A stretch of 64,000 bases of DNA from Dyadobacter subterraneus. GTDB lineage: Bacteria > Bacteroidota > Bacteroidia > Cytophagales > Spirosomataceae. How positions within the stretch are numbered: the first letter of the stretch is position 1; each line of letters opens with the position of its first letter. The stretch is taken from assembly GCF_015221875.1 (NCBI RefSeq), contig NZ_JACYGY010000001.1:992001-1056000 (forward strand), written 5' to 3'. Positions 6,675-16,340 of the stretch are shown one piece after another. The notes beneath the pieces were generated by a model that was not told the origin of the DNA, searched no databases, and was given only the letters and a program-made list of their open reading frames with translations. The position numbers and the translations under genes were made by a program.

Positions 6675-9600
6675 ATGAAGAAAAAATTACTTAAAAACCG
6701 CTCCTGGGTATTTATACTTCTGGGCTTTTTCTTTACCCTGTCCCTGGCCAACGCTCAGGACAAGATGGTAATGGGGAAGGTAAGCGATGAAAATGGAGCA
6801 GGCCTTCCAGGCGTTTCCATCACTGTAAAAGGTAGCAATGCCGGTACTAACACGGATGTTAATGGTGATTACAAAATCTCAAATGTAACTCCTGCCTCTG
6901 TTCTTGTTTTTTCTTCAATCGGATATTCCAGAAAAGAAATCCTGGTAGGAGATAAAACCGAGATCAGTTTGAAAATGGACGTTGATGCGGCGAATTTGGA
7001 GGAAGTTGTAGTAACGGCCTTAGGAATTTCAAAGGATAAAAAAGCTTTGGCATATGCTGTGACAGAAGTTAAAGGGAGTGATTTTACACAAGCTCGTGAA
7101 ATTAACCTTGGAAACGCTTTGTCAGGTAAGATTGCCGGTGTAAATGCTTCAAGTACAGCAACGGGTCCTGGTGGATCCAGCCGTGTACTTATTCGTGGTA
7201 ATGGTTCTCTAAGTGGTGGGAACCAACCTCTGTATGTGATTAATGGTGTACCTATCGACAATACAAACGTTGGTAGTGCAGGTATGTGGGGAGGTTTTGA
7301 TACAGGGGATGGTTTGAACAGTATCAACCCGGATGATATTGAGTCTATTTCAGTATTAAAAGGCGGAACAGCAGCAGCACTTTACGGTTCGCGCGCAGGG
7401 AACGGAGTAATTCTTATTACTACTAAAACTGGTAAAGGCAGTAAAGGTATCGGCGTTGAATACAGTGGAACTTACACAGCAGAAAAAGTTCGTAACCTTA
7501 CAGACTGGCAATATCTTTTTGGATCAGGAACACAAGGTGTAGCTCCCGGAAGTAAGGATGAAGCCATTGCTAATGGCGCTGTTTCCTGGGGTAGTAAATT
7601 AGATCCATCTAAACAAGTAATTCAGTTTGATGGTGTCGCCCGTCCATATGAAGCGCAAAAGAAAAATATTGAAAACTTTTATCGTACAGGAAGCACGTTT
7701 TCCAATACGGTTGCTGTCTCTGGTGGAGATGAAAAAATGAATTTCAGATTTTCAGCTTCTAATGCAGATTCAAAAGGTGTTGTTCCTAATGCTTCTTTCA
7801 ATAGAAAATCTTTCAATTTGAGTGTAAATGCGAATTTAGCCAGAAAATTGATTTTCGAAAGTGTTGCTCAGTATAATATTGAAGAGGGAAGAAACAGAAG
7901 TTTCCTTTCTGATACCCCAAAAAACCCAAACTTTGCCGCATATATGCTTGCGACAAACGTGGATATCAGAAACCTTGCGCCTGGTGTTGACAGCAGAGGT
8001 TATGAAACCCTTTGGAATGGTAGCACCTATTCTCAAAATCCTTACTTTGCTACTGACTATGTAAAAAACAGTGATGATCGTAAGCGTTTTTTAGGGTCTT
8101 TCAGTCTTAGATATAATCTGGCAAACTGGTTATATGTAAGAGGCCGTTTGGGAACTGACTTGAATACAATTGATTTTGTAAGCATTGAACCTACGGGTAT
8201 TGCTTATTCTACGAGAGGATCAATGGGACAAAACGCCCGTAAAATCAGTGAAACAAATGCTGAACTACTTCTTGGTGTAAATAAGGATTTCGGAGATTTT
8301 AGTTTCAATGCAATCCTGGGTGGTAACAAAATGTACCATGTTAACCAAAACATGTATATTGGAGGAAGTAATTTCGTAATTCCTTTCAACTACTTTCTGG
8401 GTAACCTTCAAAGCAGTGATCGTAATATTGAATACAAACCGTACAAAATCAATTCTACTTTTGTATCGGCAGATTTAAGCTGGAGAAATATTTTGTTCCT
8501 GACTTTTACAGGTCGTGAAGACTGGTTCTCTACATTGGCAAAAGCAAATAACCATATTTTCTATCCATCAGTTGGTCTTGGTTATATTTTATCTGATGGT
8601 CTTAAATCAAAACCAAACTGGTTGACATACGCGAAGGTTCGTGGTTCTTGGGCGCAGGTTGGTGGAGGATATCCTGATCCTTATGCACTTAATCTTACAT
8701 ATTCTCTGCAAGGAAATCCATATTCAAGCTATCCTTTGATGAATATTGGTACCAACACGATTCCTAACCAGAATCTTAAACCAAATACATCTACAACAAC
8801 TGAATTTGGTCTTGAAACCAAATTATTCCAGAGTCGCATCAATCTGGATCTTACTTATTACAAACGTGTCACAACAAACGATCCTGTTAAGGCTTCCACA
8901 TCTTCGGCAAGTGCTTATTCCGATGTATTGTTGAACGTTGGAGAAGTTAGAAACCAGGGTATTGAGCTTTTGTTATCAGGAACTCCTTTCAGATCTAAAA
9001 ATGGTCTTTCATGGAATGTAAGCTTCAACATGGCTTACAATGACAACAAAGTTGTAAAAATTGCTGACGGACTTCCTACTTTGTCTCTTGACGAATCCCG
9101 CACACGTAATGCCTATATCTATCACTTCGAAGGACAGCCTTATGGTATGATCGCTGGTTCAAGAATGAAACGTAATGAAGCAGGGCAGGTTATTTATAAC
9201 AGTGCAACCGGAATTCCTGTACAAGGAGATTTTGAAATGCTTGCTCGCGGTGTTCCTCCGATTACAATGGGTTTAACAAACACAATTTCATTCAAGGGTA
9301 TTTCTTTGGGAGTGTTGCTTGATGGTAAGTTCGGCGGATATATTTATTCAGCAACCAACGCTTTTGCAATGTCACGCGGACTTCTTAAAGAGACTGCTGA
9401 AAATGGTGTTCGCGAAACAGGTGTTGCACTTAAAGGAGTGGATCAGAATGGAGCTGAATTCTCTAAAACTATTACTGCTCAGGATTATTATTCAGGAATT
9501 GCGACAACGATTACAGATCAGTCAATCTTCAAATCTGATTTCGTAAAACTGCGCCAGATGACATTGGGTTATAGTATACCTAAATCTGCTTTTGGTAAAC

Positions 9601-9776
9601 TCCCTATTCAGTCAGCAAGTCTTTCTTTTGTTGCCCGTAACCTTTTCATTCTTTACAAAAAGACGCCTAATGTTGATCCTGAATCTTCATTCAACAGTGG
9701 AAACGCACAAGGTTTGGAAATGTTTGGAGTTCCTCCAACGCGCAGCTATGGCTTAAACCTGATGGTTAAATTCTAA
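6675..9776 (+). CDS. SusC/RagA family TonB-linked outer membrane protein (module 1)
   Basis: SusC-family proteins are TonB-dependent barrels that import ligands captured by a SusD lipoprotein lid. From ATG 6675 (MKKKLLKN) it has 1,033 residues with a signal peptide cleaved after about SLANA. A CarboxypepD-reg-like domain follows (GKVSDENGAGLPGVSITVKG), then the EVVVTALG box at about residue 110. The plug domain contains LYVINGVPIDN and INPDDIESISVLKGG with ALYGSRAGNGV, and a long barrel ends in SYGLNLMVKF. The longer frame from 6612 adds 21 residues that lie over the leader, so I use 6675. susD follows after 16 bases, forming an operon. The ligand is unknown; the neighbouring FG-GAP/ASPIC protein and haloperoxidase are no guide to a specific glycan. 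Confidence 0.95.
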   Translation: MKKKLLKNRSWVFILLGFFFTLSLANAQDKMVMGKVSDENGAGLPGVSITVKGSNAGTNTDVNGDYKISNVTPASVLVFSSIGYSRKEILVGDKTEISLKMDVDAANLEEVVVTALGISKDKKALAYAVTEVKGSDFTQAREINLGNALSGKIAGVNASSTATGPGGSSRVLIRGNGSLSGGNQPLYVINGVPIDNTNVGSAGMWGGFDTGDGLNSINPDDIESISVLKGGTAAALYGSRAGNGVILITTKTGKGSKGIGVEYSGTYTAEKVRNLTDWQYLFGSGTQGVAPGSKDEAIANGAVSWGSKLDPSKQVIQFDGVARPYEAQKKNIENFYRTGSTFSNTVAVSGGDEKMNFRFSASNADSKGVVPNASFNRKSFNLSVNANLARKLIFESVAQYNIEEGRNRSFLSDTPKNPNFAAYMLATNVDIRNLAPGVDSRGYETLWNGSTYSQNPYFATDYVKNSDDRKRFLGSFSLRYNLANWLYVRGRLGTDLNTIDFVSIEPTGIAYSTRGSMGQNARKISETNAELLLGVNKDFGDFSFNAILGGNKMYHVNQNMYIGGSNFVIPFNYFLGNLQSSDRNIEYKPYKINSTFVSADLSWRNILFLTFTGREDWFSTLAKANNHIFYPSVGLGYILSDGLKSKPNWLTYAKVRGSWAQVGGGYPDPYALNLTYSLQGNPYSSYPLMNIGTNTIPNQNLKPNTSTTTEFGLETKLFQSRINLDLTYYKRVTTNDPVKASTSSASAYSDVLLNVGEVRNQGIELLLSGTPFRSKNGLSWNVSFNMAYNDNKVVKIADGLPTLSLDESRTRNAYIYHFEGQPYGMIAGSRMKRNEAGQVIYNSATGIPVQGDFEMLARGVPPITMGLTNTISFKGISLGVLLDGKFGGYIYSATNAFAMSRGLLKETAENGVRETGVALKGVDQNGAEFSKTITAQDYYSGIATTITDQSIFKSDFVKLRQMTLGYSIPKSAFGKLPIQSASLSFVARNLFILYKKTPNVDPESSFNSGNAQGLEMFGVPPTRSYGLNLMVKF

Positions 9777-9792
9777 AAATTGATCTGAGAAA

Positions 9793-11370
9793 ATGAAAAA
9801 ATATATCAATAAATCGAAACTGGCAATTCTTGGCGGGATCTTTACAGCAGGTTTGGTCACAACCTCTTGCGACAAAGGATTCGTTGAGTTGAATACCAAC
9901 CCGAATGCAGTTACAACACCTGTTTTAGAAAACATGTTTACATATAACATCGTTAAAACAGGTGGAACTGGTTATGAAAACCACCGTGGAAATCTGATTT
10001 ACGCAGGTGCCATGATCCAGCATTTTGCATCACTGAATACATACTGGTCGGGTGACAAATACCTGTCTAACGTTGAGTATTACAGTGCGTATTTTGAAAC
10101 GGCTTATGCTAATCAGGTTAAAGAAATCGAACAGATTATCAGCCTGACAAAAGATGACGCAGCGTTGAGTAATAAATATAATATTTCTCGTATCTGGAGA
10201 GCCTTTATCTATCACCGCATTACGGATTTGTATGGTGATATACCATACTCAGAAGCCGGAAAAGGCTTTTTGGACGGTACACTTGCACCAAAATACGACA
10301 CCCAGCAGTTTATCTACACAGATATGCTAAAGGAACTGGATGAAGCTGCTGCTGCCCTGGATGCTTCAAAAGAAAGCTATGGTGCTGCTGACGTTCTATA
10401 TTCAGGTGATGTTGCTAAATGGAAAAAATTTGCATATTCTTTAATGCTTCGTCTGGGAATGCGCGTTACAAAAGCAGATGCTGCAATGGCGCAATCCTAT
10501 GTAAAAAAAGCAATTGCCGGCGGTGTAATGACAAGCAATGATGATGTCGCAAGATTGCTTCATTATAATACCAACGACAATAACTGGCTTCAGGAAGGTA
10601 ATTTGTTAAAAACACAGGAATATGACGCGACTAACCTTAAAGGAAAAGGAAATAGTAAGCTGAGTAAAACTTTTGTTGACTTTCTTCAAACAAATAACGA
10701 TCCTCGTTTACCATATATAGCAACGTTATGGGAAGGCAATGCCGATCCTAATGCTCTTCCAGCAAGTTCAGCTCCGGCAGTGCAAAAAGGATTACCGAAC
10801 GGTTACGACCCAACTACAATCAAAACATTGATTCCAAGTTGGAACGATGCATCTCTGGCAACTTATTCAGAAGCTAATCTGAACTATATCGCTAGCAATG
10901 CAGCGCCAACGGTGTTCCAGTCATATGCAGAAGTTGAATATCTTTTGGCGGAAGCTGCTCTTCGTGGCTGGGGGGATGGTGCTATTGCTGCGCACTATAA
11001 TAAAGGTGTTACGGCTGCAATGAAATTGTTCTCTCTTTACGGAGCGACAATCACAGATGCAGAAATTAGTGCATATCTGGCTGCTCATCCTTTCCCGGCA
11101 ACAGGCGAAGCGGCAGAAATGAATGCTATTCATACACAATATTGGGCGGCAACATTCCTGAATTCTTATGAAGCTTATGCTAACTGGCGCAGAACTGGTT
11201 ATCCTGTTTTGACTCCAACGAATTATGCTGGAAATGCTACCGGAGGTGTTATTCCTCGTCGTTTGAGATATCCTGCTTCTGAGGGTTCAAAAAATGCTGT
11301 TAACTATAAAGCCGCAGTTGCGATTCAAGGTCTTGACGATTTCCTGACTCGTGGATGGTGGGATAAATAA
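9793..11370 (+). CDS. SusD/RagB family nutrient-binding outer membrane lipoprotein (module 1)
   Basis: This is the lipoprotein lid partner of the preceding SusC. It has 525 residues with a lipobox TTSC giving Cys26, followed by Asp-Lys, consistent with export to the cell surface in Bacteroidota. The N-terminal half is TPR-like and helical, and the sequence resembles the SusD-like group 2 subfamily rather than the starch-type SusD: FVELNTNPNAV at the mature N-terminus and a C-terminal FLTRGWWDK. The second module's SusD ends in a similar WWDK. It is translationally close to susC (16-base gap) and followed by two terminators. Confidence 0.93.
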   Translation: MKKYINKSKLAILGGIFTAGLVTTSCDKGFVELNTNPNAVTTPVLENMFTYNIVKTGGTGYENHRGNLIYAGAMIQHFASLNTYWSGDKYLSNVEYYSAYFETAYANQVKEIEQIISLTKDDAALSNKYNISRIWRAFIYHRITDLYGDIPYSEAGKGFLDGTLAPKYDTQQFIYTDMLKELDEAAAALDASKESYGAADVLYSGDVAKWKKFAYSLMLRLGMRVTKADAAMAQSYVKKAIAGGVMTSNDDVARLLHYNTNDNNWLQEGNLLKTQEYDATNLKGKGNSKLSKTFVDFLQTNNDPRLPYIATLWEGNADPNALPASSAPAVQKGLPNGYDPTTIKTLIPSWNDASLATYSEANLNYIASNAAPTVFQSYAEVEYLLAEAALRGWGDGAIAAHYNKGVTAAMKLFSLYGATITDAEISAYLAAHPFPATGEAAEMNAIHTQYWAATFLNSYEAYANWRRTGYPVLTPTNYAGNATGGVIPRRLRYPASEGSKNAVNYKAAVAIQGLDDFLTRGWWDK

Positions 11371-11377
11371 ACATTTT

Positions 11378-11413
11378 AAAACGAGTTAAGCGAGTATCAC
11401 TTAACTCGTTTTA
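11378..11413 (+). terminator. Terminator after susD (first hairpin)
   Basis: A 13-base stem (AAAACGAGTTAAG and its complement) with a loop of about 9 bases and a short T-rich tail starts just after the susD stop. Confidence 0.75.
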
Positions 11414-11433
11414 TTCCTACTTATGAATAAATT

Positions 11434-11466
11434 AAAACTTCAACGCATTGTTGAAGTTTTTTTAGT
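11434..11466 (+). terminator. Terminator after susD (second hairpin)
   Basis: An 11-base stem (AAAACTTCAAC and its complement), 5-base loop and seven-T run follow the first hairpin. Two consecutive terminators argue that the FG-GAP gene downstream is a separate transcription unit. A near-consensus -7 box (TATCTTTC, 11477-11484) follows. Confidence 0.8.
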
Positions 11467-11507
11467 TTTTATATAATATCTTTCGTTACATTTTTCATAA
11501 TCTTTTC

Positions 11508-14500
11508 ATGTTGACGAACAGGAATTTGCCGCTTTACTTATCACAAATTTTTTTGCTGAGCTTTCTCATTTCGGGTGTAAAAGCGCAGCAGCCACTTTTT
11601 CAGTTACTGACACCAAAACAAACTAACATTGAATTTCGTAACGACATCAATGAAGACGAAAGTCTGAACGTGATGGCTTATGAATATTTTTATAATGGTG
11701 GTGGCGTAGCTGTTGGAGACGTAAATAATGACGGGTTTGATGATGTATTTTTCACGTCAAACATGAAATCGAATAAACTCTATCTGAATCTTGGGGCATC
11801 GAGTGGCGGAGCAATAAAATTTAAAGATATCACCGGATCAGCGGGAAAAGGTTTGGAAGGCAGAAAGGGCGGCTGGAAAACCGGCGTCACCATGGCGGAT
11901 GTAAATGGTGACGGATTGCTGGATATCCATATTTGTTACTCGGGAAAGGTAGATGACGAAACTCGAAAAAATCAGCTTTTTATAAATCAGGGGATCAAAA
12001 ACGGCTCTGTAAGTTTTTTAGAACAAGCCAAGGAATACGGACTGGATAATATCAGTTACAGCACACAAGCCAATTTTTTTGATTTTGATAACGACGGTGA
12101 TCTGGATATGTTCCTGTTGAACCATAGCGTCAAAAAAATTGATAACATGGAATTAGCCAATTTTCGTAAAGAAACGGATGAATTGGCAGGTAATAAATTG
12201 TTTGAAAACAGAAATAATAAATTTGTAGAGGTAACCAAAAAAGCAGGCATTTATCAGTATCCATTAACCTTTGGTCTGGGCGTTGCCGTTGCCGATATCA
12301 ACCAGGACGGCTGGCAGGATATCTACGTCACCAATGATTATAATGAGCCGGATTATTTGTACATCAATAGCGGAGACGGCACTTTTCGTGAAGAATCCCA
12401 AATGTGTTTTCGTCACCTCGCCCAGTTTTCAATGGGTTTGGATATAGCTGATTTCAATAATGACGGATTGCCTGATATCATGTCGCTTGACATGCTTCCG
12501 GAAGATAACCAGCGTCAAAAACTTTTACAGCTTCAGGAAAATTATGAAGCTTTTGAATTGATGATGAAGCAAAATCTGTACAAACAGTATATGCGGAATA
12601 TGCTTCAGCTGAATAATGGTGATGGTACTTTCAGTGAAATCGCGCAGGTTTCGGGTGTTTCTAACACGGATTGGAGCTGGTGCCCGCTTTTGGCAGATTT
12701 TGACAATGACGGATACAAGGACTTGTTTGTCAGCAACGGCTATCTAAGGGATTATACAAATAAGGATTTTCTAAAATATTGGGGAGAATATAAAATCAAG
12801 AAAGCGGTAAGTAAAGAACCGTTTTTATTGATGGATCTGGTGAAAGCAATGCCTTCAACCAAACTTGCCAATTACATTTTCAAGAATAATAAGGATCTGA
12901 CTTTTAGTAAAATGCAGGATACCTGGGGCCTGAATAATCCTTCTATTTCCAGTGGTGCAGTTTACGTGGATCTGGATAATGATGGTGATTTGGACCTTGT
13001 GGTTAATAATATTAATGAGCCCGCTTTTGTATACCAGAATATGGGTCGTGAGCAATTAAAATCTTCTTATTTGCAGATAAAACTGAAACAATCCGAAGGA
13101 AATACAAACGCCATTGGTGCAAAAGTTTATCTGTTTTCAAAAGGGAAACAACAATATCAGGAAGTAAACCCGAACCGCGGATATTTGTCTTGTTTGCCCG
13201 TTAAACTTCACTTCGGGTTAGGAAATGATACGCAGGTGGATTCTGTAAGAATAATCTGGCCGGATCAGAAAGAGCAGTATTTAACCAATGTCGCGGCGAA
13301 TCAACTTCTGGTTGTAGAAAAACAATCCGGAAAATTGAAAAAAGTAAAAACAGATCAGAAAAAAGAAAAGACTGTTTTTACCAAAGCAGAAAATCTGATA
13401 ACGTATCAGCATGAGGGTTTCAACGAAAATGATTTCAAAAGACAACCGTTGATGTTATCCATGTACTCCCAAACCGGACCGATCATTGCCAAGGGTGATG
13501 TGAATAAAGATGGTTTGGAAGATATTTACATAAGCGGTGATCAAAACAAACAGGCGAAAATCTATTTGCAGGATTCCAAAGGTGATTTCAAGGAAATGCT
13601 TGGTTTTTCGATTGGTGATGAAAATTTATCCGGCAATTCCGCCACACTTTTCTTTGACGCGAACGGAGATGGTTATGATGATTTATATATCGCCAAAGGT
13701 GGTTATTCACTTTTTGAACCAAACACATTCTCTCTTCAGGACGAAATTTATCTGAACGATGGTAAAGGAAAACTAAACCTCGCCGTATTGTCGATGCCGA
13801 ATATGAAGGCTAGCAGCAAATCCTGCATAAGAGCTTGTGACTATGACGGCGACGGCGATCAGGATTTATTTGTAGGTGGCAGGATTATTCCTGGACGTTA
13901 TCCTGAGGCACCGACTTCATTTCTTTTGACTAATAATGGAAAAGGAGAATTCACGGTTACCCCGGTTCCATTTTCAAAAGTAGGAATGGTTACCGATGCG
14001 CAATGGGCTGATCTTGATGATGATGGGAGAAAAGATCTTATCATCTGCGGAGAATTTATGCCGATTAAGGTTTATGCCAATACAAAAGAAGGTTTCGTTG
14101 ATAAAACGTTGCAATATTTTACGGAAGAAGAATCCGGTTCCTGGTCTTCGATGATCATTGAGGATCTGGATGGCGATGGAAAAAAGGATATTGTGGCCGG
14201 GAATTTTGGTATTAATTCACAAATCAAAGTTTCCCACAAAGAACCGGGAGAATTGTATTTTGCCGATTTTGACAAAAACGGTTCCATCGATCCGTTTTTC
14301 AGTTTTTACGTTCAAGGAAAATCCTATCCGTTTGTGAGTCGCGATGAGTTGAATGACCAGATTTATCCGATGCGAAAGAAATTTGCCTTTTACAAAGATT
14401 ACGCAAGTGCCAGTATCACAGATATTTTTTCTCCGGAAGTTTTGGCAAAGGCAGGTAAGCTGGATTTTAACGAAGCACGCTCCGTTTGTTTTATGAATAA

Positions 14501-14843
14501 AAACGGACGTTTTGAAAAACAGATTTTGCCAATCCAGGCTCAGTTTGCACCAGTGACTTCAATTTTATACCAGGATTTTGACCGTGACGGAAATAAGGAT
14601 TTATTGTTATTGGGGAATAAATCAGATAACCGTTTGAAATTGGGCAGTATGGATGCAAATTATGGATGTCTGTTAAAAGGCGACGGAAAAGGGAAATTCG
14701 CTTATGTCAGTCAGGCAAACTCTGGTCTTTCTGTTGCTGGCGATGTAAAAACGGCTTTTGAAATAAAAGTCAAAAAACAGCCAGTCCTGGTAATCGGCGC
14801 ATTCAATAAACCCTTGCAATTCTATCAATCAGATAAAAAATAA
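11508..14843 (+). CDS. Secreted FG-GAP/VCBS-repeat protein with central ASPIC/UnbV domain (module 1)
   Basis: This 1,111-residue exported protein has a signal peptide (about residues 1-26, cleavage after VKA) and no lipobox. About 14 copies of the Ca-binding loop DxDxDGxxD are visible, for example DVNNDGFDDVFF, DFDNDGDLDMFL, DLDNDGDLDLVV and DYDGDGDQDLFV. They should build integrin-like beta-propeller blades on both sides of an ASPIC/UnbV domain at about residues 520-605 (GYLSCLPVKLHFGLG then VDSVRIIWPD). Such proteins, related to animal CRTAC1, have no established enzymatic role. The stop overlaps the haloperoxidase start (TAATG), so the two are translationally coupled. A paralogue lies at 21195-24515. 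Confidence 0.9.
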   Translation: MLTNRNLPLYLSQIFLLSFLISGVKAQQPLFQLLTPKQTNIEFRNDINEDESLNVMAYEYFYNGGGVAVGDVNNDGFDDVFFTSNMKSNKLYLNLGASSGGAIKFKDITGSAGKGLEGRKGGWKTGVTMADVNGDGLLDIHICYSGKVDDETRKNQLFINQGIKNGSVSFLEQAKEYGLDNISYSTQANFFDFDNDGDLDMFLLNHSVKKIDNMELANFRKETDELAGNKLFENRNNKFVEVTKKAGIYQYPLTFGLGVAVADINQDGWQDIYVTNDYNEPDYLYINSGDGTFREESQMCFRHLAQFSMGLDIADFNNDGLPDIMSLDMLPEDNQRQKLLQLQENYEAFELMMKQNLYKQYMRNMLQLNNGDGTFSEIAQVSGVSNTDWSWCPLLADFDNDGYKDLFVSNGYLRDYTNKDFLKYWGEYKIKKAVSKEPFLLMDLVKAMPSTKLANYIFKNNKDLTFSKMQDTWGLNNPSISSGAVYVDLDNDGDLDLVVNNINEPAFVYQNMGREQLKSSYLQIKLKQSEGNTNAIGAKVYLFSKGKQQYQEVNPNRGYLSCLPVKLHFGLGNDTQVDSVRIIWPDQKEQYLTNVAANQLLVVEKQSGKLKKVKTDQKKEKTVFTKAENLITYQHEGFNENDFKRQPLMLSMYSQTGPIIAKGDVNKDGLEDIYISGDQNKQAKIYLQDSKGDFKEMLGFSIGDENLSGNSATLFFDANGDGYDDLYIAKGGYSLFEPNTFSLQDEIYLNDGKGKLNLAVLSMPNMKASSKSCIRACDYDGDGDQDLFVGGRIIPGRYPEAPTSFLLTNNGKGEFTVTPVPFSKVGMVTDAQWADLDDDGRKDLIICGEFMPIKVYANTKEGFVDKTLQYFTEEESGSWSSMIIEDLDGDGKKDIVAGNFGINSQIKVSHKEPGELYFADFDKNGSIDPFFSFYVQGKSYPFVSRDELNDQIYPMRKKFAFYKDYASASITDIFSPEVLAKAGKLDFNEARSVCFMNKNGRFEKQILPIQAQFAPVTSILYQDFDRDGNKDLLLLGNKSDNRLKLGSMDANYGCLLKGDGKGKFAYVSQANSGLSVAGDVKTAFEIKVKKQPVLVIGAFNKPLQFYQSDKK

Positions 14844-16168
14844 TGAAGAAATTTTTAGTAGTAGTAAGCTTGTTTTTTTGTCATTTTGCCAAAGCCCAGA
14901 ATTTAGGAAAAGAACTGGATTCACATTTGCAGCCAGCGATTTTTGCCGTTACGATGGTGATGATACATGATGTTGCCAACCCGCCCGCCGCAAGCAGATT
15001 TTACACTTATTGCTTGTTGGGGGCTCAGGAGATTATTTCGCAAAACAATAAATCTATAACTTCTCCAACGGCTTATATTAATGATCTAAAAAAGATTGAA
15101 ATAGAAACCAAGGGTACTTACGACTATAAAATCGCTGCTTTATTATGTATTCTTGAAACCGGTAAAATTATTCTTCCTTCCGGATATATGCTGGAAGAGG
15201 ATGAAGCAAAACTTATTGAAACTCTAAAAAAACAAGGATTTACCGACGCCATTATTCAGCAATCTATTTTGGTTGCGCAAGAGGTTGCGAAAAAAATCAT
15301 CGTTTTCTCCACGCAGGATAATTATTCAAAACTTAGTACAAGATTAAGATATCGCCCGCTCAAAGGAGAAGGTCACTGGTACCCGACACCACCTGCGTAT
15401 ATGGAAGGCGTTGAGCCGCATTGGCGGACAATCCGGCCGGTTATGATTGATTCAAGCGGTCAGTTTAAACCAAAACCGGAAATACCCTTCAGTAAGGATA
15501 CATCGAGCACTTTTTACAAACTTGCCTATGAAGTTTATTCCGCAGGCAAAAATATGAATGAGAAAACCCGCGCCATTGCTTCGTATTGGGACTGTAATCC
15601 TTTTGCCATCAATACTTCCGGCCATATGATGATCGGGTTTAAGAAAATCAGTCCGGGCGGTCACTGGATGAATATTACGAGTATTGTTACAACCAAGGCA
15701 AAGGTTGATCTTGATCATGGAATTATGATTCATGCCACAGTTGCTGCAACTTTAATGGATGCATTTATCAGCTGCTGGGATGAAAAATATAAAGGTAGTC
15801 GTGTCAGGCCCGAAACTGTTATCAATCGTTATATCGATCCCCGCTGGCAGCCGCTTTTACAAACACCTCCATTTCCGGAATATACCAGCGGACATAGTGT
15901 GATTTCGTCCGCCGTGGCCGAAATACTGACTTATTTTCTTGGCGATAATTTTGCTTTCACTGACAATACGGAAGTCATATTTGAATTGCCGACCAGAGAC
16001 TTTACTTCTTTCCGCCAGGCTGCCGAAGAAGCTTCCATATCACGGCTTTATGGAGGTATTCATTTCAGGGATGCCATAGAAAACGGGCAGGACCAGGGTA
16101 GGAGAGTTGGAGAATTTGTTGTTGCTAAAATTAAAAGAGCGGGGATCATACCAGTAAAGATTAAATAG
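14843..16168 (+). CDS. Vanadium-dependent haloperoxidase-family protein (PAP2 superfamily)
   Basis: This 441-residue exported protein has a signal peptide cleaved after about FAKA (residue 18). It carries the full vanadate/phosphate-binding set of the PAP2/vanadium haloperoxidase fold: K315-x6-R322-P323, the TSGH motif (S349, G350, H351), and SRLYGGIH with R401 and H407. In the fungal chloroperoxidase these positions bind vanadate and activate peroxide. Members oxidise halides with hydrogen peroxide or act as acid phosphatases; which applies here cannot be told from sequence. The gene overlaps the preceding FG-GAP/ASPIC gene by one base, so a joint role at the cell envelope is likely. Only a weak hairpin follows the stop. 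Confidence 0.85.
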   Translation: MKKFLVVVSLFFCHFAKAQNLGKELDSHLQPAIFAVTMVMIHDVANPPAASRFYTYCLLGAQEIISQNNKSITSPTAYINDLKKIEIETKGTYDYKIAALLCILETGKIILPSGYMLEEDEAKLIETLKKQGFTDAIIQQSILVAQEVAKKIIVFSTQDNYSKLSTRLRYRPLKGEGHWYPTPPAYMEGVEPHWRTIRPVMIDSSGQFKPKPEIPFSKDTSSTFYKLAYEVYSAGKNMNEKTRAIASYWDCNPFAINTSGHMMIGFKKISPGGHWMNITSIVTTKAKVDLDHGIMIHATVAATLMDAFISCWDEKYKGSRVRPETVINRYIDPRWQPLLQTPPFPEYTSGHSVISSAVAEILTYFLGDNFAFTDNTEVIFELPTRDFTSFRQAAEEASISRLYGGIHFRDAIENGQDQGRRVGEFVVAKIKRAGIIPVKIK

Positions 16169-16340
16169 AGGTGCGGGAAGAATAAAATTTTGCAATATGT
16201 ATTATTCTTGAATTATTATAACTGAATTAATTAATTTGAAAAAATATTGTTAAAATAAAATTAATTTTATCCGAATAAGTTAATTGCTAAATGGTTTCTT
16301 TTAGTTTTAATAGAAAATTAAAATATAACCCAATTAACCT

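Noticed and set aside
8746..9546. Several open frames of 60-90 codons inside susC and other large genes
   Set aside because: They lie out of frame within strongly coding sequence with clear domains and show no start signal or domain of their own.
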